The position numbers were made by a program, and so were the translations under genes. The notes beneath the pieces were generated by a model. It had not been told where the DNA came from and ran no database searches. It saw only the letters and a program-made list of their open reading frames with translations. From assembly GCA_046046245.1 (NCBI GenBank), contig JBJOKE010000048.1:1-39475 (forward strand): a stretch of DNA of 39,475 nucleotides. Direction: 5' to 3'. Below, piece after piece: positions 14,587 to 22,520 of this stretch (positions are counted from its first letter, which is position 1; every line of letters begins with the position of its first letter). This DNA is from UBA4615 sp046046245 (GTDB lineage: Bacteria > Pseudomonadota > Gammaproteobacteria > Burkholderiales > Burkholderiaceae_E).

Positions 14587-16809
14587 ATGAGCGACATCCA
14601 GACATCCGGGTCGGCCGGCGCGTTCGACCTGTCGCAGTTCCATGGCGTCTTCTTCGAGGAGGCGGGGGAGAACCTCGCCAACATGGAGACGCTGCTGCTC
14701 GCGCTCGACATCGAGACCGCCGACGACGAGTCGCTGAACGCGATCTTCCGCTGCGCGCACTCGATCAAGGGCGGCGCGGCGACCTTCGGCTTCCAGGACG
14801 TCGCCGACCTGACGCACGTGATGGAGACGCTGCTCGACAAGCTGCGTCGGCACGAGCTGGCGGCGACCACCGGGATGATCGACACGCTGCTCGAGTCGGG
14901 CGACGTGCTGAAGACCCTGCTGGCCAACCACCAGGCTGGCGGCGGCGTGTCGGTCGACAGCTCCGAGCTGGTCGCGCGGATCGGGGCGCTCGCCAATGGC
15001 GAGGCCGCGGCCGCGCCGATGGTTGCGCCGACGCCGGCGCCTGCCGACGCCCCGACGGCCGCGCCGGCTGCGCTGCCCGAGGCGAGCGCGCTGCCCGAGG
15101 TGACGCTGCCCGAGGCGAGCGCCCTGCCCGAGGTGACGCTGGCCGATGGCGAGCGCCTGCTGTCGATCACCGTCGGGCCGCTCGCGCAGCCCTCGGCGGC
15201 CGACCACCTCGCCGAGCTGTTCTCGGAGATTCCCGGCCTCGGCCGGATCGACCCGCTCGACGGCGGCACGGCCGACGCCCAGGGCCTGCGGCGCTTCCGC
15301 GTCGTGACCGCGTCGCCCGACGAAGAGCTGCTCGACCTGTTCTCCTTCCACGTCGCCCGCGAGCAGGTGCGCATCGAGGCCGGCGGCGCACCCGCGGCCG
15401 CCGCGCCGGTCGTCGTACCCGCGGCGCCGGTCGCCGCGCCCAAGGCCGCGCCGAAGGCCGCGCCCGCGCCCAAGGCGGCGAAAGAGGGCAGCGACTTCGG
15501 CTTCTTCGACGACCTGCCCGAACCGGCCGCTGCCGCGCCCGAGGCGGCGCCGGTCGTGGCCGCGCCGCAGCCCGCGACGAGCGCTGCCGCGTCCGCCGCG
15601 AAGGCGCCTGCCCGCGCGGCCGAGAAGCCGGCCGCCGGCGGTGGCCTCGAGAGTTCGACGATCCGCGTGCCGATCGAGAAGGTCGACCAGCTGATCAACC
15701 TCGTCGGCGAGCTGGTGATCACGCAGGCGATGCTCGCGCAGACCGGCAGGGGACTCGATCCCGTCACGCACCAGGCGATGGGCACGGGCCTGAGCGACCT
15801 CGAGCGCAACACGCGGATGCTCCAGGAAGCGGTGATGGCCATCCGGATGATCCCGATGGCGGTCGTGTTCAACCGGTTCCCGCGGATGCTGCGCGATCTC
15901 GCGTCCAAGCTCGGCAAGCAGGTCGATCTGCAGACCGTCGGCGAGGACACCGAGCTCGACAAGGGCCTGATCGAGAAGATCACCGACCCGCTGACCCACC
16001 TCGTGCGCAACGCGGCCGATCACGGCATCGAGTCGCCCGAGGACCGTGTCGCCGCCGGCAAGCCGGCGCAGGGCAAGGTGACGCTCGCAGCCTCGCACCA
16101 GGGCGGTTCGATCGTCATCGAGGTCCGCGACGACGGACGCGGGCTGAACCGCCAGAAGCTGCTGAAGAAGGCGGCCGAACGCGGCCTGCCGGTCCACGAC
16201 CAGATGAGCGACCAGGAGGTCTACGGGCTGATCTTCGAGCCCGGCTTCTCGACGGCCGCCCAGGTCACCGATGTCTCCGGCCGCGGCGTCGGCATGGACG
16301 TCGTCAAGCGCAACATCACCTCGCTCGGCGGATCGGTCGAGATCGACTCGACCGAGGGCCGCGGGATGCGCGTGTCGGTGCGGCTGCCGCTGACGCTGGC
16401 GATCATGGACGGCATGTCCGTCGGCGTCTCCGCGGAGACCTACATCGTGCCGCTCGCGTCGGTGGTGGAGTCGATCCACCTGTCGGCGAGCGACGTGAAG
16501 TCGATCGGCGGCACCGGCCGCGTGGTCGAGGTCCGCAACGAGTACCTGCCGCTGCTCGCGCTCGACGACCTGTTCGCCGTGCCCCGCAAGGAGCCGGCCG
16601 GCGACGGGATCATGATCGTCATCGAGGCCGAGGGCGGGCGCATCGCACTCATCGTCGACGAGCTGATCGGCCAGCACCAGGTGGTCGTCAAGAACCTCGA
16701 GGCCAACTACCGCAAGGTGCCGGGCGTGTCCGGCGCGACCATCCTCGGCGATGGCCGGGTGGCACTGATCCTCGACGTGTCGTGGCTCGTCCGCCGCGCG
16801 CGTCACTGA
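14587..16809 (+). CDS. cheA: Chemotaxis histidine kinase CheA
   Basis: This 740-residue protein has the full P1-P5 order. The P1 Hpt domain has phosphoacceptor His58 in AHSIKGGAATFGF. A short Ala/Pro linker carries a tandem LPEASALPEVT duplication (163-184). A P2-like CheY-binding region spans about 188-270. A second Ala/Lys/Pro linker (about 272-350) precedes the P3 dimerisation helices from about 354 (IRVPIEKVDQLINLVGELV). The P4 kinase domain has HLVRNAADHGIE near 470 and DDGRGL, with GVGMDVVKRNI. The P5 CheW-like regulatory domain starts near 608. All kinase boxes are intact. CheA sits with CheW in receptor arrays at the membrane, transfers phosphate to CheY and CheB, and is inhibited by attractant. 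ATG 14587 follows GAGG by six bases. CheY ends 16 bases upstream and CheW begins 24 bases downstream. Confidence 0.97.
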   Translation: MSDIQTSGSAGAFDLSQFHGVFFEEAGENLANMETLLLALDIETADDESLNAIFRCAHSIKGGAATFGFQDVADLTHVMETLLDKLRRHELAATTGMIDTLLESGDVLKTLLANHQAGGGVSVDSSELVARIGALANGEAAAAPMVAPTPAPADAPTAAPAALPEASALPEVTLPEASALPEVTLADGERLLSITVGPLAQPSAADHLAELFSEIPGLGRIDPLDGGTADAQGLRRFRVVTASPDEELLDLFSFHVAREQVRIEAGGAPAAAAPVVVPAAPVAAPKAAPKAAPAPKAAKEGSDFGFFDDLPEPAAAAPEAAPVVAAPQPATSAAASAAKAPARAAEKPAAGGGLESSTIRVPIEKVDQLINLVGELVITQAMLAQTGRGLDPVTHQAMGTGLSDLERNTRMLQEAVMAIRMIPMAVVFNRFPRMLRDLASKLGKQVDLQTVGEDTELDKGLIEKITDPLTHLVRNAADHGIESPEDRVAAGKPAQGKVTLAASHQGGSIVIEVRDDGRGLNRQKLLKKAAERGLPVHDQMSDQEVYGLIFEPGFSTAAQVTDVSGRGVGMDVVKRNITSLGGSVEIDSTEGRGMRVSVRLPLTLAIMDGMSVGVSAETYIVPLASVVESIHLSASDVKSIGGTGRVVEVRNEYLPLLALDDLFAVPRKEPAGDGIMIVIEAEGGRIALIVDELIGQHQVVVKNLEANYRKVPGVSGATILGDGRVALILDVSWLVRRARH
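15073..15138 (+). repeat. 33-base tandem duplication inside cheA
   Basis: Two adjacent 33-base units (15073-15105 and 15106-15138) differ at a single base, a third-position G to C. Each encodes LPEASALPEVT. The copy lies in the linker between P1 and P2 of CheA, where length change is tolerated. The near identity suggests a recent duplication. Confidence 0.9.
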
Positions 16810-16833
16810 AGCCCCTTCCAGGACGGAGAGACC

Positions 16834-17325
16834 ATGGCTGCATACGACCGGGACCACGACGCGGCGCGCGCCGCACATCCTCGCGAATACCTGACCTTCC
16901 GTCTCGGCGAGGAGGAATACGGCATCGACATCCTCAAGGTCCAGGAGATCCGGGGCTACGAGCAACCGACCCGTATCGCCAACGCGCCCGCGTTCATCAA
17001 GGGCGTGGTGAACCTGCGCGGGGTGATCGTCCCCATCGTCGACCTGCGACTGAAGTTCAACCTCGGCTCGGCCGAGTACAACGACTTCACCGTCGTGATC
17101 ATCCTGAACCTGGGTGCGCGCGTGGTCGGGATCGTCGTCGACTCGGTGAGCGACGTGATGGAGCTCACGCCCGAGCAGATCCGGCCGGCGCCGGAGGTGG
17201 GTGCGGCGGTCGACGCCGACTTCATCACCGGCCTGGGCACGCTCAACGACCGGATGCTGATCCTGATCGAGATCGAGCGGCTGATGAGCGCGGCCGACAT
17301 GGCGCTCGCCGAGCAGCCCGCCTGA
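16834..17325 (+). CDS. cheW: Chemotaxis coupling protein CheW
   Basis: This 163-residue protein is a single CheW domain: a short variable N-terminus, then EYLTFRLGEEEYGIDILKV, the receptor/CheA contact region NAPAFIKGVVNLRGVIVPIVD, and RVVGIVVDSVSDVMEL. It links the receptor tips to CheA in the signalling array. ATG 16834 is preceded by the purine-rich AGGACGGAGAGA. The gene follows cheA by 24 bases. Length and motifs are those of typical CheW, with a slightly extended C-terminus ending AEQPA. Confidence 0.97.
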   Translation: MAAYDRDHDAARAAHPREYLTFRLGEEEYGIDILKVQEIRGYEQPTRIANAPAFIKGVVNLRGVIVPIVDLRLKFNLGSAEYNDFTVVIILNLGARVVGIVVDSVSDVMELTPEQIRPAPEVGAAVDADFITGLGTLNDRMLILIEIERLMSAADMALAEQPA

Positions 17326-17348
17326 GGCGGGGGGTCCGACCCGAACGG

Positions 17349-17373
17349 CCGCGCCGGCCCAGGGTCGGCGCGG
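17349..17373 (+). terminator. GC hairpin after cheW
   Basis: An 8-base stem, CCGCGCCG pairing with CGGCGCGG around the loop GCCCAGGGT, begins 24 bases after the cheW stop. It is followed by TCCCTCC rather than a T-run. It could be a weak terminator or an RNA-stabilising hairpin that sets the level of the downstream receptor gene. The remaining 163 bases before the receptor gene show no recognisable promoter. Confidence 0.35.
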
Positions 17374-17536
17374 TCCCTCCGACGAGCCCCGGACTGCGTT
17401 CCCCGAAGCATCCGGTCCACCGGATCCCGGCGCGCTGCGCAAGGGCGGCGGGCCGGCCGAGCATCACGGCATTCCACGCGGCAGACCGCAACGACCCGGA
17501 CTCCGGTCCTCCCACCACGCGACGACGATCACAACC

Positions 17537-19621
17537 ATGAAACTGCGCGCGAAGCTCCTCCTGCTGCCGGCCATCGGCAGCGTCTCGCTGCTCGCCGTCT
17601 GCATCCTGGTGACGATGATGCAGTTGCGGGCGAACAGCGAGCTCGAGACGCTGGCCGACGTGCGCTTCGGCGCCTACGCGAAGGCGTATCGGATCCAGGG
17701 CGAGCTGTCATCGATGCAGGGCGAGGCCTACCGGACCATCCTGTGGATCGACACGCTGCAGGACTCGGTGGTCAAGGGCCGTCGCGAGGCGCTCTCCAAG
17801 CGCGGTGCCGCGCTGGTCTCCGAGATCGGGGTGCTGCGGGGCGACGCGGTCGGCGAGGTCGCCGGTCGCCTCGACGCGCTGAGCGCCGCCACCGGCAAGT
17901 ACGTCAAGGCGGTCGACGAGGCGATCGACCTCGCGTCGGCGAATGCGGCGACCGGAGGGGCCGCCATGCAGGCCGCCGACGCGTCCCATGCGGTCTCCTC
18001 GAAGCTCGCCGCCGAGGTGGTCGAGGCCGAGCGGGCGGCCGCCACGGCCTCGGTCGTCGAGGCCAAGTCCCGCGACCGCCGGAACCTCGGCATCCTGTGG
18101 GCGGCGACGGTGGCCGCGCTGGTCGCCGCGTTCGCCTTCTCGTGGGTGTTCAATCGCCGCCTGCTCCAGCCGCTGAACGCGGCGCGCGAGGCGGCCGACT
18201 CGATCGCCGCGGGCAACCTGCGCCTGAACCTGCCCGAGCCGCCGGCCGACGAGATCGGCCAGCTGATCTCGGCGCTCAAGCGGATGGCGGCGCACCTGTC
18301 GTCGACGATCGGATCGATCAAGGCCTCGGGCGAGCAGATCGCCACGGCGTCGACCGAGATCGCCGTGGGCAACAACGACCTCAGCCGGCGCACCGAGCAG
18401 CAGGCCGCGAGCCTGCAGCAGACCTCGAGCAGCATGGCGCAGCTGACCGGCACGGTCGCCACCAACGCCGACAATGCCCGCCAGGCGAACCAGCTGGCGC
18501 TCGGCGCCTCCGAGGTCGCGCGTCGCGGCGGCGACGTCGTCGAGCAGGTGGTGGCGACGATGGGCGAGATCAGCGAGAGCTCGCGCAAGATCGTCGACAT
18601 CATCTCCGTGATCGACGGCATCGCGTTCCAGACGAACATCCTCGCGCTGAACGCGGCGGTCGAGGCCGCCCGCGCCGGCGAGCAGGGCCGCGGTTTCGCG
18701 GTCGTGGCCGGCGAGGTCCGAAGCCTCGCGCAGCGCAGCGCCGAGGCGGCTCGCCAGATCAAGGGGCTGATCACCGACAGCGTCGAGCGCGTCGACTCCG
18801 GCAGCCGCCTGGTCAAGGACGCCGGCGAGACGATGGCCGAGATCGTGACCTCGGTACGCCGCGTGACCGACATCATCGGCGAGATCTCGTCGGCGACCGG
18901 CGAGCAGAGCACCGGCATCGGGCAGGTGAACACCGCGGTCGGGCATCTCGACCAGATGACGCAGCAGAACGCCGCGCTGGTCGAGCAGAGCGCCGCCGCC
19001 GCCGAGAGCCTCAAGGAGCAGGCCCGCCTGCTCGCCCAGGCGATCGATGCGTTCCGCCTGGATGGCGCGCCGACCGTCCCGGCGCCGGACCTCGGTCCGG
19101 GCACTGCCCGCGCGGATCGGATCGAGCCTTCGATCGTCGATGCGGAGGTCCGGCCGTCCGATGCCGGCATCGCGTCGCCGCGGTCGACCGCGTCGACCCC
19201 GGCCACGTCGCGGAAGCCGGCCGCCGCGGCGCCGAAGCGGACCCTGTCGCAACCCGCTTCGCCGAAGCCGGCCGCCTCGCGGTCCGCTTCGCCGAAGCCG
19301 GCCGCGTCCCGGCCCATGTCGTCGAAGCCGGCCGCGGCGCCGAAGCCTGTCGCAGTGTCGAAGCCGGCCGCCCCGCAGCCGGTGGCGTCGAAGCCGGCCG
19401 GCCCGCAGCCCGCGGCGTCGACGTCCGCTGCGCCGTCCCGCCCCGCGTCGTCGACCGCGCGCCCGGTGTCGCCGAGCCCGGCCGCGAAGCCCGCGGCCGC
19501 CGAGGTCCGGCCGTCCGGAGCGCCGTCGAGCCCGACGCCGCCCGCCGCCGCGCGGCCTGCGGCGCCGAAGCCGCCGGCGCCGGCCGCGAAGGTCCCGGAC
19601 GACGACTGGGAAGAGTTCTGA
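17537..19621 (+). CDS. Methyl-accepting chemotaxis protein with long Pro/Ala tail and WEEF end
   Basis: This is a 694-residue membrane chemoreceptor. TM1 is at about 5-27 and TM2 at about 184-206. The ligand domain between them (about 155 residues) is helical, consistent with a four-helix bundle, but its ligand is unknown. A HAMP domain (about 205-260) and the cytoplasmic hairpin follow; the highly conserved tip lies at about 358-395 (GIAFQTNILALNAAVEAARA). From about 508 the protein becomes low-complexity, rich in Pro, Ala, Lys and Ser, for roughly 180 residues. It ends DDDWEEF, which resembles the CheR/CheB-docking pentapeptide NWETF of Tsr and Tar. That implies a long flexible tether carrying the adaptation enzymes. 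cheR lies directly downstream. The 211-base gap before it separates it from cheW; no strong Shine-Dalgarno precedes ATG 17537. Confidence 0.95.
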   Translation: MKLRAKLLLLPAIGSVSLLAVCILVTMMQLRANSELETLADVRFGAYAKAYRIQGELSSMQGEAYRTILWIDTLQDSVVKGRREALSKRGAALVSEIGVLRGDAVGEVAGRLDALSAATGKYVKAVDEAIDLASANAATGGAAMQAADASHAVSSKLAAEVVEAERAAATASVVEAKSRDRRNLGILWAATVAALVAAFAFSWVFNRRLLQPLNAAREAADSIAAGNLRLNLPEPPADEIGQLISALKRMAAHLSSTIGSIKASGEQIATASTEIAVGNNDLSRRTEQQAASLQQTSSSMAQLTGTVATNADNARQANQLALGASEVARRGGDVVEQVVATMGEISESSRKIVDIISVIDGIAFQTNILALNAAVEAARAGEQGRGFAVVAGEVRSLAQRSAEAARQIKGLITDSVERVDSGSRLVKDAGETMAEIVTSVRRVTDIIGEISSATGEQSTGIGQVNTAVGHLDQMTQQNAALVEQSAAAAESLKEQARLLAQAIDAFRLDGAPTVPAPDLGPGTARADRIEPSIVDAEVRPSDAGIASPRSTASTPATSRKPAAAAPKRTLSQPASPKPAASRSASPKPAASRPMSSKPAAAPKPVAVSKPAAPQPVASKPAGPQPAASTSAAPSRPASSTARPVSPSPAAKPAAAEVRPSGAPSSPTPPAAARPAAPKPPAPAAKVPDDDWEEF
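19060..19600 (+). repeat. Degenerate Pro/Ala/Lys-coding repeats in the receptor tail
   Basis: This stretch of the receptor gene repeatedly uses variants of TCGCCGAAGCCGGCCGC, coding SPKPAAS, SKPAAP and similar units. Closely matched copies lie near 19258, 19288, 19320 and 19360. Spacing is irregular and the units are imperfect, so this is a slippage-derived low-complexity tract within the reading frame, not an array of independent elements. The frame stays open through to the WEEF end. Confidence 0.75.
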
Positions 19622-19628
19622 GTCCCCG

Positions 19629-19663
19629 CACGCACCGCCGGGCCCCGTCCCGGCGGATGCGTG
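19629..19663 (+). terminator. Strong hairpin after the chemoreceptor gene
   Basis: Starting 8 bases after the receptor stop, CACGCA-CCGCCGGG pairs with CCCGGCGG-A-TGCGTG around the loop CCCCGT. That is 14 base pairs with one bulged A. There is no following T-run, so read-through into cheR is possible. It may act as a partial terminator or protect the 3' end of the receptor message. The remaining 146 bases before cheR show no gene. Confidence 0.5.
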
Positions 19664-19809
19664 TCCGGCCCCTCGGCCATCCGCGAACCACCGGCCCCCG
19701 AACGACACCCTGGCTGCACCGATGACCCGCTGTTCCGTCCGTCCCGTCCCGTCGCCCGACGTCCCGCCGCCCGCCTCGCCGCGCGCGGCCTGCTGAAGGA
19801 GTCGCCCCC

Positions 19810-20670
19810 ATGGCCTCGTCCGCCACGGTGCTCGGCACCGAGATCGCGCTCGCGCCCGGCGACTTCGAGCGCGTGCGCCGACTGATCAAGGAACGCGCCG
19901 GCATCCACCTGCAGCCGAGCAAGCAGAGCATGGTGCAGGGCCGCCTCGCGCGGCTGCTGCGCGAGCACGCGCTGCCGAGCTACTCGGCGCTGCTCGAGGC
20001 CGTCGACCGCCCGAACTCGCCGCTGTGGCAGCCGTTCGTGAACGCGCTGACCACCAACCTGACCTCGTTCTTCCGCGAGTCCTACCACTTCCCGCTGCTC
20101 GCCGAGTTCCTGCAGAAGCATCGCGGCCCGGTCCGCATCTGGTGTGCGGCGGCGTCGACCGGCGAGGAGCCGTGGTCGCTCGCGATGACCGCGCTCGAGA
20201 CGCTGGGCAGCGGCGCGCAGGTCTCGATCTTCGCGTCCGACATCGACACCGACGTGCTGCGCACCGCGCGGGCGGGCGTCTATCCGGTGGACGGCGACAA
20301 GGGCCTGGACTCGGCGCGGCTCAGGCGCTGGTTCCTCAAGGGCACGGGCTCGAACGCCGGCCTGATGCGGGTGCGACCCGAGCTCTCGCGGATCGTCGAG
20401 TTCGGCCAGATCAACCTCGTCCACGACACGCTGCGCTTCCCGCAGCCGTTCGACGTCGTGTTCTGCCGCAACGTGATGATCTACTTCGACGCACCCACCC
20501 AGCGCACGGTGCTCGGGCGGATCCACGCCAGCATGCGACCGGGCGGGCTGCTGTTCGTCGGCCACTCGGAGAACTTCTCGTCCCAGTCCGACCTGTTCAC
20601 GCTGCGCGGCAAGACCGTCTACGAACGACTCGTCGAGCGGACCGTTAGGGAACCCGAATGCATCCGATGA
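19810..20670 (+). CDS. cheR: Chemoreceptor glutamate methyltransferase CheR
   Basis: This 286-residue protein has an N-terminal all-helical domain (about 15-85, with RLIKERAGIHLQPSK) and a SAM-dependent methyltransferase domain. The latter contains RIWCAAASTGEEPWSLAM near 113-130, FASDIDTDVL and VFCRNVMIYFD, followed by GGLLFVGHSENF. It transfers methyl groups from S-adenosylmethionine to glutamates of the receptor signalling domain, counteracted by CheB. AAGGAG sits just upstream of ATG 19810. The receptor encoded immediately before ends in a WEEF docking motif that CheR could bind. Its 3' end overlaps cheD by 13 bases, indicating coupled translation. Confidence 0.97.
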   Translation: MASSATVLGTEIALAPGDFERVRRLIKERAGIHLQPSKQSMVQGRLARLLREHALPSYSALLEAVDRPNSPLWQPFVNALTTNLTSFFRESYHFPLLAEFLQKHRGPVRIWCAAASTGEEPWSLAMTALETLGSGAQVSIFASDIDTDVLRTARAGVYPVDGDKGLDSARLRRWFLKGTGSNAGLMRVRPELSRIVEFGQINLVHDTLRFPQPFDVVFCRNVMIYFDAPTQRTVLGRIHASMRPGGLLFVGHSENFSSQSDLFTLRGKTVYERLVERTVREPECIR

Positions 20671-21338
20671 CGCCCCCGCCGCCGCTGCGCCAGACAGCGC
20701 CGGGCCTGTTCGCCAAGCCCTCGGACCGCATCCGCGCGCTGCGCGAGGGGCCGGCGAAGGAGTACGAGGCCCGCACCTTCTACTACGACGCCTCGTTCAA
20801 GGTCGACGCGGTGAAGATCCTGCCCGGCGAGTACTTCGTCCACGACAGCGACGACCTGCTGCTGATGACGGTGCTGGGCTCGTGCGTGGCCGCCTGCCTG
20901 GTCGATCGCGTGGCGCGGATCGGCGGAATGAATCACTTCATGCTGCCCGACGGCGGCACCGCCGGACGCTACGGCGCCTACGCGATGGAGCTGCTGATCA
21001 ACGAGATGATGAAGCGCGGCGCCAGGCGCGAGCGGCTGGAGGCGAAGGTCTTCGGCGGCGGCCAGGTGATGCGGAACTTCTCGACGATCAACGTCGGAGA
21101 GCAGAACGTGAAGTTCATCGAGCAGTTCCTCGCGGCCGAGCGGATCACGATCGTCTCGCGCGACGTGCTCGACATCCACCCGCGCAAGGTCTGCCTCTTC
21201 CCGGGCAGCGCCCGCGCGCTGTGCAAGAAGCTCGCGTCGACCCAGGCCGACGCGATCGGCACCGAGGAGTCGGCATTCCGCGGCCGACTCGCGAAGCAGC
21301 CGGCGGCGAACACGGCCGGCAGCGTCGAGCTGTTCTGA
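20658..21338 (+). CDS. cheD: Chemoreceptor glutamine deamidase CheD
   Basis: This 226-residue protein has the CheD catalytic core with Cys76 in VLGSCVAACL, His93 in MNHFMLP and probably Thr71. GRYGAYAMELLINEMMKRGA and KVFGGGQVM are further family signatures. CheD converts specific receptor glutamines to glutamates, creating methylation sites. The N-terminus has an extra segment of about 50 residues, and the C-terminus ends AGSVELF, shared with the CheZ-like protein at the head of the operon. No CheC, the usual CheD partner in Bacillus and Thermotoga, is in the window. ATG 20658 lies inside cheR, with AGGGAA just upstream; a start three codons later is also possible. cheB begins 20 bases after its stop. 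Confidence 0.95.
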   Translation: MHPMTPPPPLRQTAPGLFAKPSDRIRALREGPAKEYEARTFYYDASFKVDAVKILPGEYFVHDSDDLLLMTVLGSCVAACLVDRVARIGGMNHFMLPDGGTAGRYGAYAMELLINEMMKRGARRERLEAKVFGGGQVMRNFSTINVGEQNVKFIEQFLAAERITIVSRDVLDIHPRKVCLFPGSARALCKKLASTQADAIGTEESAFRGRLAKQPAANTAGSVELF

Positions 21339-21358
21339 ACGCGGACACGGAGACCAAG

Positions 21359-22486
21359 ATGAGCAAGATCCGGGTGGTGGTGGTCGACGACTCGGCCCTG
21401 ATCCGCAGCCTGCTGTCGAGCCTGATCAACGCGCAGCCCGACATGGAGTGCATCGGTGCCGCGAACGACCCGTACATGGCGCGCGAGATGATCCGGAACC
21501 TCAATCCGGACGTGATCACGCTCGACGTCGAGATGCCCCGGATGGACGGGCTCGACTTCCTGGAGAAGCTGATGCGGCTGCGGCCGATGCCGGTCGTGAT
21601 GGTCTCGACGCTGACCGAGCGGGGGGCCGACACCACGCTGCGCGCGCTCGAGCTGGGCGCGGTGGACTTCGTCGCGAAGCCGCGGATCGGCATCGCGCAG
21701 GGTCTTCAGGAGATGGCGGCCGAGATCTCGGACAAGCTGCGCACCGCTGCGCGCGCGCGGATCGCGCGGCGCACCGCGGCGCCGCCGGCGCCGCCGTCGT
21801 CGGCGCCGCGCGCCGCGGGCGGCGCGCTGCAGTCGGCGCCGGGTGCGCCGCCGCTGGTGAAGCCGGTGCCCACCACGTACTCGCGCGCGTCGACCGAGAA
21901 GATCGTCGCGATCGGCTCGTCGACGGGCGGCACCGAGGCGCTGCGAGAGGTGCTGACCCAGCTGCCGGCCGACTTCCCGGCGGTGCTGGTCACCCAGCAC
22001 ATGCCGCCCGGCTTCACGAAGAGCTTCGCCGACCGGCTGAACTCGCTGTGCAGGATGCACGTGAAGGAAGCCGAGCACGGCGAGCGGGTGCTGCCGGGGC
22101 ACGTCTACATCGCGCCCGGCGGCCGGCACATGGCGCTCGTCCGAAGCGGTGCGAACTACATGGTCGAGATCGAGGACGGCCCGCCGGTGAACCGGCACAA
22201 GCCTTCGGTGGACGTGCTGTTCCGCTCGGTGGCCCGTCACGCCGGCTCGAACGCGATGGGCGTGATGCTCACCGGGATGGGCCGGGACGGTGCCGACGCG
22301 ATGAAGGACATGCGCGACGCCGGCGCCTACAACATCGCGCAGGACGAGGCGACCTCGGTGGTCTACGGGATGCCGCGCGAGGCCGCGGCGGTGGGCGCAG
22401 TCCACGAGGTGCTGCCGCTGGGCAAGATCGGCTCGCAGCTGCTCGGACAGGTGAGGGCGGCCGGCCCGGCGCTGACGCGGGTGTGA
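21359..22486 (+). CDS. cheB: Chemoreceptor glutamate methylesterase CheB
   Basis: This 375-residue protein has a receiver (1-125) with VVDDSALIR, Asp56 (TLDVEMPRMDGLDFLEKL) and FVAKPR. A Pro/Ala linker (about 140-180) follows, and then the methylesterase domain with the catalytic triad Ser188 (AIGSSTGGTEAL), His214 (TQHMPPGF) and Asp310 (GMGRDGADAM). Phosphorylation by CheA should relieve inhibition so that it removes methyl groups from receptor glutamates. GGAG sits eight bases before ATG 21359. It is the last gene of the chemotaxis operon, followed within 11 bases by a perfect GC palindrome before the convergent fliR. Confidence 0.97.
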   Translation: MSKIRVVVVDDSALIRSLLSSLINAQPDMECIGAANDPYMAREMIRNLNPDVITLDVEMPRMDGLDFLEKLMRLRPMPVVMVSTLTERGADTTLRALELGAVDFVAKPRIGIAQGLQEMAAEISDKLRTAARARIARRTAAPPAPPSSAPRAAGGALQSAPGAPPLVKPVPTTYSRASTEKIVAIGSSTGGTEALREVLTQLPADFPAVLVTQHMPPGFTKSFADRLNSLCRMHVKEAEHGERVLPGHVYIAPGGRHMALVRSGANYMVEIEDGPPVNRHKPSVDVLFRSVARHAGSNAMGVMLTGMGRDGADAMKDMRDAGAYNIAQDEATSVVYGMPREAAAVGAVHEVLPLGKIGSQLLGQVRAAGPALTRV

Positions 22487-22496
22487 CGCGGCGGGC

Positions 22497-22518
22497 GCGG
22501 CGCCCGGCCGGGCGCCGC
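22497..22518. terminator. Bidirectional terminator between cheB and fliR
   Basis: A perfect 22-base palindrome (GCGGCGCCCGG and its complement, with no loop bases set apart) fills most of the 34-base gap between two convergent operons. Being symmetric, it can fold in transcripts from either side. T-runs are short on both sides, so the call rests on the stem strength and the position. Confidence 0.65.
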
Positions 22519-22520
22519 GT

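Noticed and set aside
14545..17442. A long minus-strand frame opposite cheA and cheW
   Set aside because: It is an antisense artefact of strong third-position GC; cheA and cheW on the plus strand have complete motifs.
19060..19600. Repeats that might suggest a CRISPR array
   Set aside because: The units are short, imperfect, not evenly spaced and in frame within a receptor gene; there are no unique spacers of constant length.
20658..21338. CheD read as evidence for a CheC-CheD adaptation system as in Bacillus
   Set aside because: There is no CheC, CheX or FliY in the window, and the phosphatase candidate here is of the CheZ type.
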